Shown one piece after another: positions 10,796 through 21,541 of a stretch of 64,000 nt of DNA (positions within the stretch are counted from its first letter, which is position 1; every line of letters starts with the position of its first letter). Where the stretch lies: contig CM040446.1 of assembly GCA_022749755.1 (NCBI GenBank), forward strand, positions 11,742,367 through 11,806,366. Reading direction: 5' to 3'. The notes below the pieces were generated by a model. It had not been told where the DNA came from, searched no databases, and saw only the letters and a list, made by a program, of their open reading frames with translations. Both the position numbers and the translations under genes were made by a program. This DNA is from Azadirachta indica. Taxonomy: Eukaryota > Streptophyta > Magnoliopsida > Sapindales > Meliaceae.

Positions 10796-10800
10796 CTAAG

Positions 10801-11221
10801 GGTCATCAGCAAGCATGTTGAAATTGAGGAATATAGTGACCATCACTGATCCTGCATTGAGAGGTGTTTGAACTATACCAATACAATCGTGCTCATAATT
10901 TAGAAATTTTGTGTCGACGAGAGTTATCCTGAAGGTAACGAGGAGACCTTTTTTGGCATGGTATGTTAGAGCAAATCGTATTCCACTAAAATAGATGTGA
11001 GTGAATCCTTCTGTGAGCCATAAAAAATCAAGAATTCTGTGATGTCTATTTGGACAAATTGTTCTGCCCGTGTTGCTAGTAGTTTATGGGCGTTGAAATG
11101 GTTACATTGAACATATTCTTTAATTTTTTGTTGTGAGGGGTGAACAAAGATTTTTATGGTGTCTGCAAAAGAGAAAAGAGAATTTTTATATACATGATAA
11201 CGGTTTAAAGAAGGAAGTTTG
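10801..11221 (-). pseudogene. Endogenous pararetrovirus movement protein, central part
   Basis: Minus-strand remnant with an open stretch from 11229 to 10966 (contains LFSFADTIKIFVHPSQQK and FVQIDITEFLIFYGSQ), then a broken continuation to 10801 that resembles the conserved core of caulimovirid movement proteins (an LVDTKFLNYEHDCIG-like segment is visible). It is cut on the left by the TRIM composite and on the right by the hAT element. Confidence 0.65.
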
Positions 11222-11229
11222 TTTACAGT
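11222..11229. repeat. Degenerate 8-bp target duplication of the hAT element
   Basis: TTTACAGT here and TTTATAGG at 16736-16743 agree at 6 of 8 positions. Eight bp is the hAT target length. Confidence 0.5.
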
Positions 11230-13513
11230 TAGGGGTGACAATTTTGGACCCGACCCACGAACCCGACAAAAAAATTTAATGACACGATTATTATTCGGAT
11301 GATCGGGTTGTGTCAATCCGTCAACCTGTTTAGTGATACGATTATTATTCAGATAATCGGATCTTATTAACCTATCAGTCCATTTAATAACACGGTTACT
11401 ATTTTACCCATTTAATGCACGATTATAATATTCAAATAATCATGTCGTATTAACCCATCAACCTATTTAATGACACGGTTACTATTTTAAAAAAGTTTGT
11501 GATTTTTTAATTTAGATTATGGTGCCTTATATGTTACATTATTTTAGTTCCCTTTGTATTATAATGCTAAATTATTTTTAATAGCTTTAAATGTATTTAT
11601 TTTTAACTTAATGCTAAAATTAATAGTTAATGGTAAATACAACAAAATTAAAATATTTTTAACTTAATATTTCATAACAAATAATTTATAATTTCTTATG
11701 ATATTTTATTCAATAATAATTTAAATAAAGTTTATATATATAACAATTGAACTAAATATAGTCATATAAAGAAAATAAAGTTATTTAATAATAAAAATTT
11801 CTCCAAATAAAAATAGTCATATAGTTCCTCTACTATAAAGTATAAATGGGAGTTCATTTAAAAAAAAAGTAAAGATAAATTCATCGATTAATAATTTTCA
11901 TTTTAATAAATTTTTGATATAATCTTAATTAATTTTGTATACCTAATTTATATCATTAAAAAATTATTGTAAACTAACTATTATAACATAATTTGGATAT
12001 TTGTACACCTACCATAATTTTAGTTTATTGCATAACAATTTATTGTTTGTCATTTATAATTTAATAATGGCATGTAATTTTCTTAATTTAATTATCTAAT
12101 ACTTATTTAATTTCCAAACTAAAGTGTATCATTTAATTCTCAAATGAAGTGTATCAACATAAATAGTTAAGGCATATTGCTCTATATAATATAGTTAATT
12201 TTTATTATAAATTAATAACTGGAGGCTAATAACTTTAACAAAAAAGTAAAAATAAATTAACTAAATTAATACTCTTTATTTTGATAAAATTTTGACATAA
12301 TCTTAACTAATTTATAATAAAAAAAACTTATTATAAATTAAGTCTATTGTAACATAATTCAAATATTTGCATATCTATTGTAATTTAAGTTTATAAATAA
12401 ATAATTTATATTTTGTGAATTGATAAATGATTATAAAGGTGATGTACCAGTCAATTAACATGTTATTTTTCTAAAATTTTCAAATTTAATTGCTAATACT
12501 TATTAATTAATAATATTAGTATATGACTATTACATTGATATGAGTGTAAAAATTAATAACTATTTAATATGTTATAAAAATTAATAATTGTATCTAGATA
12601 GTTATGTTAAATATTTTAATAAAATAAAAAATAATATAATATAAATTCACTTATATCAAATAGCCCCTAAATATAATGCCCAAATTGTCATATATGTATA
12701 AAATGTAACAAATACGTTATTTTTAATATCTTAAGAATGTAAATGTAACAATACAAATTAAAAGTTAAAACCCTAAATAATGTACATACTGAAGCCTGAA
12801 GAGCGAAAGTTAGAAACCTCTCTTTATTTTGCACTCCAAGCCGCCGCAACCACAACATCTCAAATTTTCAATTAACTCCATATCTTCAATCACCGAAAGC
12901 TATATTTTGCCGTCATCTATTAAAAAATCACTCTTCGATATGTATTCTTTCTTGATTTTATTACAGTTTATAATTTATTGGGAAAAAAATATAATTACAA
13001 ATAATGATTTATATTTTCTGTCTTTATAATTTATTGGCAAAAAATAAAATTGATGCTTAATCATGTGGCTCTGGCATTACTGTTGTTGACGGTTTTTAGT
13101 AATTTGCATGGCATCTGAATCAACCTCTTTTATTATAGCTATTATTTTCTTTGGAGAAGTTGAGATAGTATATATTAAAGCATCAACTCAGTAGTGTAAA
13201 ATAACCTTGAAGATTTCATCCATTAATGTTTGATGTTAAGCGTGACTACAACCTACAATTTGATCTGCAGACTTTACCTTACACTGCTTATCCTTGCTTT
13301 TAAATCTTTATATCCAATCATGTATGTATAAGCTTTCGGTTAGAAAGATAAAATCAATCATGTATGTATAAGCTTTCTAACTCCTGATTTGTTTTAGTTC
13401 AAACAGATTTATAAGTACATACACATTAGAACGTAAACACATGTTGATATTGTAGCCTTTTCATATTCTTTAAATTTGGCTATATTACTAACTATTTGTT
13501 ATTTTTATCTACA

Positions 13514-15770
13514 GATGGATTCAAATCTGTGGAGACTTATTCAGCTTCAATTCCTAATATTGAAGCTTTTTTAGGGGGACAAGAAGTAGATTTAAATGAG
13601 TTGGAAGAAGATCGTGGCATAGATGATGATTCATCGCAAAAGAGTGGAAAACGCAAAAGGAAAGTAACATCAAAAGTTTGGATCATGTTTATCAAGTTGC
13701 ATATGAAGATAAAAATTTAAGATCCATGTGCAAGCTATATGGAGAAACATACTTGTATGATAGCACCTATGGGACAGGTAACATGATTAAGCATATGAGC
13801 AAATGTCTTAACTTGTCACGTCCACACGATCCTCATCAAATGCTCCTAGCTCATAATACATGATTTATCTCTTTAATTTGTTGAATATGTTGGCATAAGA
13901 AGAGTGCTTGAATATTTGCAACCTGAAGTACAAAGTATATCTAGGAATACTGCAAAAGCAAATGTGTTGAAAAAATATAGTAAAAAAGGTAGGATAAAAA
14001 ATATGTTAGAGGAGATTCAAGGTAGAATTTGTTTGACATCTGATTTGTGGACATCCATAACCACTAATGGCTACATGTCTCTCATTACACATTATGTTGA
14101 TAAAAATTGGATTTTGCAAAAAAAGTTGTTGAAGTTTAGCTTAATATCACCTCCACATAAAGGGGTTTCTTTGGCTGAAAAATTTTTATCTTTGTTGTGT
14201 GATTGGGGTATTAAGAAAAAAATATTCCCAATAACATTAGATAATTGCTTCTGCTAATGATTCTTTTGTTGATTTGTTGAAATCCCAATTGAGGCTTAGG
14301 AGAGCACTTGTGGCTAATGGAGATTTTTTTCATATTCGTTGTTGTGCTCATATCATTAATTTAATAGTTCAAGATGGGTTGAAAGCAATAGAGGGAGAAC
14401 TATATAAAGTTCAAGAGAGTGTGAAATATGTGAAAGGATCACAAGGAAGAAAAAAAAAAGTTTATGGAATGTGTTAAATAATTTTCTTTAGATAATAAAA
14501 AATGTTTGAGACAAGATATTCCTATAAGATGGAATTCCACCTACCTTATGCTTGAGAGTGTACTCTATTACAAAAGTATATTTTATCACTTACAATTGAG
14601 TGATTCTAATTATAAGTTTTGTCCTTCAAAACCAGAGTGGGATACTTTGGAAAATATTAGTAATTTTTTGGTGTTGTTTTATGAAATTACTTGCATATTT
14701 TCTAGGTCAACATATCGTACTTCCAATTTGTATTTTCCTAAGGTGTTTGCAGCCTATGTGACATTAAAGGAATACTCAGTAAGTGAAGATGTATACTTGA
14801 AAGAAATGAGGAAGAAGATGTTGACCAAATTTTTGAAGTATTCCTCTGACTTTTGTACAATATTGGCATTATCAGTCATTTTGGATCCTTGAGTGGGCAT
14901 ATAAAAAGATTTATGGTCATGATTCGATGGAATTCAATAATGTTCGAGACAAATTGTTTTCTTTGTTTAATGAATATGTGGTTAATTTGGGAGCATGTTT
15001 TTCTATGACTACATCTTCGATGCAAGCTGGTGGTGGGTGTTCAAGTGGAAAATCCAATGTCAAAGGCAAAGGAAAACTAGAATCATGCCTTGAGGTAAAT
15101 TTTATATCTTTTTTAGTTCTCAAATTGTAATATGCTTTACTATTTTTACCTTCAATATATATTAATATTGCTGAAGTGTTATGTATTAATATATAATGTA
15201 ATTTAAATTTTATGTATTCCTCCCCTAGATGATTTACTTTATATATATATATATATATATTTATATGTATATATTCATTGTGGATTTGTGGTAAATATTC
15301 TTGATTGTGTTAATTTGCTACAAGAATTGGTGAATATTTTTAAACTGTTATTTTTATTTTTAGTATAAATTCTTATTGGAATAATATTTTTTAAATATCA
15401 TAAGAGTTTGATATTTTGGAAAGTATGGATATGGATGCTTCTACCCAAAATACACAATTGGAGTTATATTTGGATGAACCACGTGTTGAACAAATTGTTG
15501 ATTTGGATGTTTTATCATTTTGAAAAGGGAATGAATTTCGTTATCTTCAACTCTCTTCAATGCATAGGGACATCTTAACTATTCATATATCAACAGTTGC
15601 ATTTGAATCGACGTTTAGTGTTGGTGGTCGAGTTCTTGATCAATTTCTGAGTGCCCTTAAGCCAGAGACAGTAGAAGCGATAATTTGCTTAAGAGATTGG
15701 GTTTATGGAGAGCACGGTAATCTTTGTGATATTTTTCATAATCTTAGAATTTATTTTTTGTTTTTTACTT
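13514..15770 (+). pseudogene. hAT transposase (zf-BED / RNase H-like / hAT dimerisation), broken
   Basis: Segments in order: acidic N-terminus and Lys-rich KSGKRKRKVTSKVW (13650-13680); BED-type zinc-finger remains with C..C/H..C and STYGTGNMIKHMSKC (13690-13815); conserved core with ICLTSDLWTSITTNGYMSL (~14025-14080) and CCAHIINLIVQDGLKA (~14340-14390); RWNSTYLML (~14530); and the C-terminal dimerisation domain ISTVAFESTFSVGGRVLDQF (~15590-15650) ending near RDWVYGEHG. Frameshifts (13680, 13870, 14250, 14470) and stops (for example 14890 and TGA at ~15522) inactivate it. A likely intron lies between about 15094 and 15420. A second small open stretch at ~15835-15950 follows the dimerisation domain. 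Confidence 0.87.
15238..15275. repeat. (AT)n microsatellite inside the hAT transposase intron
   Basis: An uninterrupted AT dinucleotide run of about 22 bp followed by an imperfect TATATGTATATA tail. Confidence 0.85.
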
Positions 15771-16743
15771 TTTAACATTTTTAATTTAACAGGTTCTTCA
15801 TTATTTTTATTCTTATTATTTGTATTTTTTTAGTTGATGTAACAAATTCACGTGTCAAAATGGAGGATCTCACTGAGAATATAATTAATTTGTTAATTCA
15901 TTATGCTCTTACTGCTCAATCAGAAGAAAGTGTTACTTTGAATAATAATTGACAGGTTTGATCATGATCATTTAATATTTTTCACTATTTTAAGTTTATA
16001 TTTTTGCCAAACTTACTATTTACATATTATTTTTAGGTATTTTGGCTACTACTACTAGTGCTCTTCATGTTCTTCCTTAACTCATTTGAAAGGATGACAA
16101 AGTGCAATGTTGTAGTATTTTAATTTTGATGGTTTTATAACTTTTGTTTGACTTTGATGTAAAAAATAAGAGATTATTTTATTTTGATATTTTTATGATG
16201 ATTATTGTATTTTGATGGTTTTTGGGCTTGTTAGTGAATTGCTTGAAATGTGTTTTGTTGAGTTATGATTTATTTTATTTATGTTGATTATTGTATTTTG
16301 ATGCTTTTTGGACTTGTTGGTGAATTGCTTGAAATGTGTTTTGTTGAGTTATATTTTATTTTATTTCTTGGATAGATGGTATATTATTTTTTAACTATTT
16401 TAATTGATAAAATTACAATTAAAAGAATAATTTTTATAATTTATTTATGTAAACAGGTTAACAGGTCACATAAATGAGTAAACGAGTAAACAGGTAATAA
16501 ACAGGTTGTGTTGATTCGATAACTTGATTACCCGATTAATAAACAGATAAACAGGTAAACGGGTAAACGGGTAAACGGATCGTGTTGTGTCACTCGTTTA
16601 CTAAAAGAATTGTGTTCCTATTAAAAACTCTAGACACGATTAATAAATGGGTAATGTTCGGATTGAATATTTTAGACACGATTAACTTTTGAACACGATA
16701 TGAACATAACTCAATTACACGAATTGCCATCCTTATTTATAGG

Positions 16744-16930
16744 GGTGGATTTAGAATTAAGAAAATATTCTATTTCATAAAGATTGGAAACTTTATAAGC
16801 CCAAGTTTTCCTAAAGGAATTCGAAGAAAAAAATGAAGAGAGAGAAGATTAAGATCTACAAAGTGAAGAAATAGATCTAATACAAAGAGTAGATTTGGAT
16901 CGGGAAAGCATCATGATATTCACTTCCTTC
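16744..16930 (-). pseudogene. Endogenous pararetrovirus movement protein, N-terminal part
   Basis: Short minus-strand remnant right of the hAT insertion. A coding-like stretch with KTWAYKVSNLYEIEYF is visible around 16830-16760, and the open phase continues toward the piece left of the hAT element. No confident start codon can be chosen because stops lie upstream. The leader with a PBS-like sequence lies directly to the right. Confidence 0.5.
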
Positions 16931-17085
16931 TCTAAAAAAAACTGTAAAACAAAATTATAAAATTTAAAGTGTTTTATTAACAAAAGAAACTGAAATCATA
17001 AAAAGATTGATCTGTTCTGATTTGGAAGATTAGACTAAGCCGCAATCACAAAGCATATTAGGATTAAGTTTTTTGAAAAAATGTA

Positions 17086-17099
17086 TGACTTTGATACTA
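17086..17099 (-). promoter_or_regulatory. Candidate pararetroviral primer-binding site
   Basis: The minus strand reads TAGTATCAAAGTCA and matches TGGTATCAGAGCCA at 11 of 14 positions. All three differences are G-to-A or C-to-T. It lies in the non-coding stretch between the polyprotein tail and the movement-protein remains, where caulimovirids carry it. Confidence 0.5.
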
Positions 17100-17430
17100 A
17101 ATAGGGGAGGGAAGATTGGCCTTGATAAACAAAGTATTCCGCCAACTACTGCACTTCACCCTTTTCGCAACTTACAAACGATATACTCTTATGTTTATCA
17201 GGAGAAATCTTCCAAAACTTTTGACATCTGAGAACAAAACCAAAAACTATGAAACTCAAAGATTCTTAAGTTGTCTCTGTAGTGAATAAAACACTTAAAT
17301 AAAATAAGTTTGCTAGGAGTTTTAAGAAGAGAAGGAAGAAGGAGGTTATTTAGGCTTTCATGGAGAGAACTTTAAGTAAACTTAATTTTTATTTCTCTTC
17401 CAATCTTATCTTACAAAACAAAGTTAAGCC

Positions 17431-17439
17431 CTTTATATA
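17431..17439 (-). promoter_or_regulatory. Candidate TATA box of the pararetrovirus promoter
   Basis: TATATAAAG on the minus strand, centred in a GCCCTNTATANAGGGC-like near-palindrome, about 340 bp upstream of the PBS candidate and downstream of the polyprotein tail. The position fits the genomic-RNA promoter of Caulimoviridae. Activity is not implied. Confidence 0.45.
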
Positions 17440-18780
17440 GGGCAAATAAGGGAAGCGCAAACATAAGCACTTGCGTTACAAGACTCTTAATAATTCAAAC
17501 AAACGATAATTAAAAAAAAAAGTAAAAGATACACTTAAGCAAACTCAATAAAGCACACTTTTACAATAATCAAAGAAAAAACATAATAATCACATAGGAC
17601 TCTAATCACTATCTGACATGTTTTGTTGCTCAAGGAAATCTCTTTTTAAGTGGTGTGGATTTGTTTTTGAAATAATTCTTCCTCGAGTTCATCGAGACCT
17701 TTGAATCCAGTATGAGATCTTGAGAATCTTGAAAATAAGATGGCAGTTGTTTCGGTAGTCCAAAGCTAAGTGACGCATTTAAGGTTGGCTCTTCACGTGT
17801 TTTAGCATGTGAGGTAGTGCCTTTATCAAAATTAGAGTAGAAATTCTTTTTTGCATAAGTGTTCTCTCTTTCGTGTCTTTCAGGAATATTTTTCATAGTA
17901 CAGTTTGGGAGAATGGGAGTCAGATTTTTTACGAAATACACATATTCTTTTCTAAGATCTTGTGTTGAAATTTTATATATTCCATCGGATGTTGTTGAGA
18001 TAATCTTACCAAACTGCAAGGAAATAATTCATACTCTTTATATTGGGGGAAGTAATTAAGACATTTGTTGGCCATAAGAACTCCAAAGCATTTAAGGACT
18101 AATATAATGTGCTTTTTAGATTGATTAGCTCTAATATTCTTTTTCTCTAGGAAGACTATTTGAAGAGTTGATGCCATTCATCCATTGATTTCAACCATCT
18201 TAGAAACATGACCAGTCTTCTACTGGGTGAATCGAGACTTGGTTGAATATAGGTATTTGTGGACTAATGTTGCTATTAAAACCACATAAATATGTCAGAT
18301 ACATGGAATTCAATCCCAATATGGTATTTATGTAGTAAATACCATAGGAATCAAAGGGAGTGAACTGTAAAAAAGTCCTTGTGGATACACTTAATCTGGA
18401 AAATGTGCATCAAAGGATAAGAGGGATGAACTGTTTTTAGTCTTCTGAGAGCATGGGGTCCTTAATGTCTAAGGACTTGAACTCTATAGTACTGCCATTG
18501 TGATTTCAATTATTGGGACTGGTAGCAGAGCATATCTGATATTAACTTTGTAACTTCTAAAGGTCTAATATCTAGAACGTCTTGTTTTATCCAGTTATCA
18601 ATATTGGATGAAACATATTAATAGCAAGAATGAGAAGTTGAGAAGGGCAGTGTAATAGGATTTTTGCCTTGAATTTTTTTGGTCTAGAGAGCATATCTGT
18701 AAGAATGTTTTCACAGTCTTTTATATGCGAAACCGTGAAGGAAATACTCTGAAAATCATGTTGCCCACCTAAACAATTAC
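17440..18780 (-). pseudogene. Endogenous pararetrovirus polyprotein tail downstream of RNase H
   Basis: Decayed minus-strand coding region following RNase H. An aromatic-rich segment (HPSYPLMHIFQI, ~18420-18385) and a later open stretch (18019-17630) with YVYFVKNLTPILPNC are typical of the extra C-terminal region of petuvirus-like polyproteins. Stops and frameshifts are frequent. The coding trace ends near 17.6 kb, and the remainder to 17440 looks like leader/intergenic sequence. Confidence 0.55.
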
Positions 18781-19640
18781 CTGTTTAGAACTTGTCGTTA
18801 TTTAAACTGTAGTATCTTTGGGAAGCTTGATATATCCATCTCTATTGTGAAATGATAGTTGATGAGAGGAAATTGGAATTTCTTAATCACTCTTTTGACG
18901 GCTAAAATTTCCTTTAAAGTAGAGTGATAGTGGATTTCTGATTTGGAGAATGCACTGCTTTTGTATCCACAAATTGTTCTTGTTTTGTCTTGTTCTTTTA
19001 AAAAAACCACTGCCTAAAAGAGATAATTGGCATTTGTCTGCAACATTCTTCTTCCTAAAGAAGGAATCTGAAGTAGCAGTAGTTGTTGTGCTAGTTGTTT
19101 TATTTTTTGTACAGCTGTCGTCTATTCTGTACTCCATAGCGGGACATCTTTCTTTAGCATGAGCTGGAGTAGTTTGATTATTGCAGTTACAACTAGCTTT
19201 AGGATAAATTCCGCTATATAATTAATTACTCTTAAGAATTGTTGAGTTTGCTTCTTGAAGTTTTCATCAGGGAATTCTAGGAGCTATTTTGCAATGTGTG
19301 GTTGGAACTTATATTTTCCATATAAGATTTGCATTCCCAAAAACTTTATCTTATCGGAGAAGAAAATGAGTTTATTCGGAAAGAATATTATTCCATACTG
19401 TAACAGTAACTCATGGAATTGCTCAAGGTGCCTTAGGGGAGAAAACTCGTCTTGCAAAAAGACTCATAGATCATCTGTGTCGATAAATATGTCGTTGGCC
19501 AATAGGGCAAAGATTTTCACCAATGTTTTTAATTCAAAAGACATAACGGTCCACTAATAATGGTGATCTGGGATACAAAATGCCATTTTGAACTGTTCTT
19601 TTGGCTTGACTTATAATTACCAAAAATTTACTTTAAAATC
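18781..19640 (-). pseudogene. Endogenous pararetrovirus RT end and RNase H
   Basis: Right-hand end of the visible viral copy. The RT C-terminal part is readable in pieces (IKFLGMQILYGKYKFQPHIA, ~19350-19290), followed by the connection and RNase H with TICGYKSSAFSKSEIHYHST and the acidic IEMDIS motif (19010-18800). Broken by stops and frameshifts. The rest of RT, the protease and the first part of the polyprotein are not seen to the right, so the viral copy is truncated near 19640 on this side. Confidence 0.75.
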
Positions 19641-20245
19641 AAATTTGGAGAAAATGTTGGCCCGAGTAAAATTGGTAACAAAAACTTATCTATTAGGAAT
19701 TAGAAATTGATCATCCATTAAAAATAAATTTAACGGACGATAATTAATTACTAATTGCATTAAAAGGTAATAATAAGTAAGCTTGTTATTTGTAAATAGA
19801 AGAATTGCCAACCTATTAATTTTTGTACATTTAACGAAAATGACCAACACTTGGGGTGAATTTTCGATAATAACTACTATTTAAAATGTTTTTAAAAAAT
19901 TACTATCTCAAATTTTTTTGGATCAAAATATTCTTATGTGAATGTGTTTGGTGGTTATTTTCTAAAAAATTTTTATGAGAGTATTTTAGTTCAAAGTGAT
20001 CATTTTTGTAATATATATTATATGGTGGTCATTTAAAAAAACTAATAACCAATATTGATTACTGTTATAAATTCCCCTTAATTTTTTTTACTAGGTGTAT
20101 TTTTTTTAAAAATAAAAATTATACAGATAATGTGCAAATTAGTCTAATAATTTTGAATTTATTAATACCTACACAAAAATAATTTCTCTCCCTCCAAAAG
20201 TAAAATTCTCGGTTTATTTATTTTAATATATAATAATCCAAAATG
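19641..20245. other. AT-rich spacer with a foldback repeat
   Basis: No gene. From about 19856 to 20078 the two arms (starting GGGGTGAATTTTCGATAATA on the left and, in reverse complement, GGGGAATTTATAACAG on the right) are imperfect inverted repeats meeting near a GGATCAAAATATTCTTATG axis. Their ends resemble the MULE TIRs nearby, so a small MULE-type MITE is likely. Confidence 0.4.
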
Positions 20246-20254
20246 AAAATAATT
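20246..20254. repeat. 9-bp target duplication (left) of the MULE
   Basis: AAAATAATT here and CAAATAATT at 28742-28750 match at 8 of 9 positions. Nine bp is the Mutator-superfamily target length. Confidence 0.75.
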
Positions 20255-20370
20255 GAAAAATTTACAATAGTGACCACTGTTCACCAGGATTTTTAAAAAT
20301 GATCAACATATAAAAATAATTACAAAAATGACCACCTCTTAATTTTTCGAACAAAATTACCCCTGTCACT
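20255..20370 (+). repeat. MULE left terminal inverted repeat
   Basis: 116 bp starting GAAAAATTTACAATAGTGAC. It pairs with the reverse complement of 28628-28741. Confidence 0.85.
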
Positions 20371-20879
20371 ATTTACAATAAAAGTTTTCAAATCAATTTG
20401 GGGACCACCGAAACCCTAATTTCTGTTTGTGCACGAAACTAACAACGTAAGGGAAAGTTCAATCGGCGATCATTGACCGGACGATTAACAACGGCGGTAA
20501 AGGCTGAAAAATCTGATCACTTTCACGTTGACGGCAGTAAACTTGGCCTAATATTCGTTCGCATTTCGACAACAGAGACAATTTGGGTAACTAAGCTAGG
20601 AGTTTTGGAAAATTTCTTTGCATTTCATGTGGATTTATGGATGATTTTGGATGAATTTGCATGGGTTAGTGATTTATTCATCAATTTGTTAGAATTAATC
20701 CCAAAAACTCGAACTATTGTGTGTCGTTGGCGATATAATTAACCAAATTTTATTTTGATTATTGTGATACAAACTCTTTTAATTCTATCCATGATGTGAT
20801 GAAAAATGAGTGGCAAATGCATGAGGATTATGTGATGTTGATGGAAGTGGAGCTAAAGTTGAAGACTGAGGGTGAGCGA

Positions 20880-21425
20880 TGGTTTCGATCACAAATGCAT
20901 ATGCGAACGTTTGGTAGTCGTGATCAAAACTGTCGAAAGAACATGATCAAAATTGAGGAAATTACGTGATCGAAACTACAGTTTCGATCATGTTCTTTTG
21001 GTTTTAAATTATGTGTTTTTGATGAAATTTGTGTGATGTTGATAATTGAGGTTGATTATTGAAGTAGATTGGATAGTTTCGATCATATATATATATTGGT
21101 GGAAGTGAGAAATATGTGATCGAAATTGTGAAAATTATGTGATCGAAAGTATACATTCTCACATAATTTTCGATGTTTCTATCACGTTATATTTTTTTTT
21201 AGGGTTTTCATACAGAGTTTCAGTTTCGATTATAAATAGGAGTTTTGATTAAATTTAGTAGTACTTTCGATCACATAAAAAGTATAATAAGTTTCGATCA
21301 CGAAGTGTTTTGAATATGATCGAAAGTGTTGTTTTGATTTTTCCAGAAACTTGTCAGCTGTTTATGGCTTTCGTATACATTAGGGTTGTACTTTCGATCA
21401 TGATTTGTGTGATTGAAACATCAAT
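20880..21425. repeat. Cluster of TTTCGATCA / TGATCGAAA motifs (left)
   Basis: At least ten copies or near copies in both orientations, for example at about 20883, 20971, 20983, 21078, 21117, 21143, 21274, 21292, 21318 and 21391. Several pairs face each other and could fold (CGATCGAAACT...AGTTTCGATC-like). They sit between the left TIR and the start of the Ulp1-type gene. Confidence 0.8.
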
Positions 21426-21541
21426 TTTGATTTTTCCAGTTTGCAGTTTTTCTTTTCTATATTTGAATTGCAGTTTATGTTTGCATTATTTGTATATATT
21501 TGTTCACTAACATATGTAGCTTTTTTGTTGTTGAGGTAAAA

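Larger units (their letters stand above)
11230..16735 (+). mobile_element. hAT-superfamily DNA transposon, autonomous-type but decayed
   Basis: The left end begins TAGGGGTGACAATT. The reverse complement of the right end begins TAAGGATGGCAATT, which is the typical short imperfect hAT TIR. A degenerate 8-bp TSD flanks it. Subterminal zones are rich in repeats: ATTATTCGGATGATCGGG-like units at 11270-11480, and GTAAACGGGTAAACGG-like units at 16455-16590. The interior carries a broken hAT transposase on the plus strand. About 11.5-12.75 kb is very AT-rich non-coding filler. The element interrupts the movement-protein region of the pararetrovirus. Confidence 0.85.

Noticed and set aside
19255..19557. 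100-codon open frame on plus
   Set aside because: It is the shadow of the viral RT/RNase H region, which reads on the minus strand with recognisable segments.
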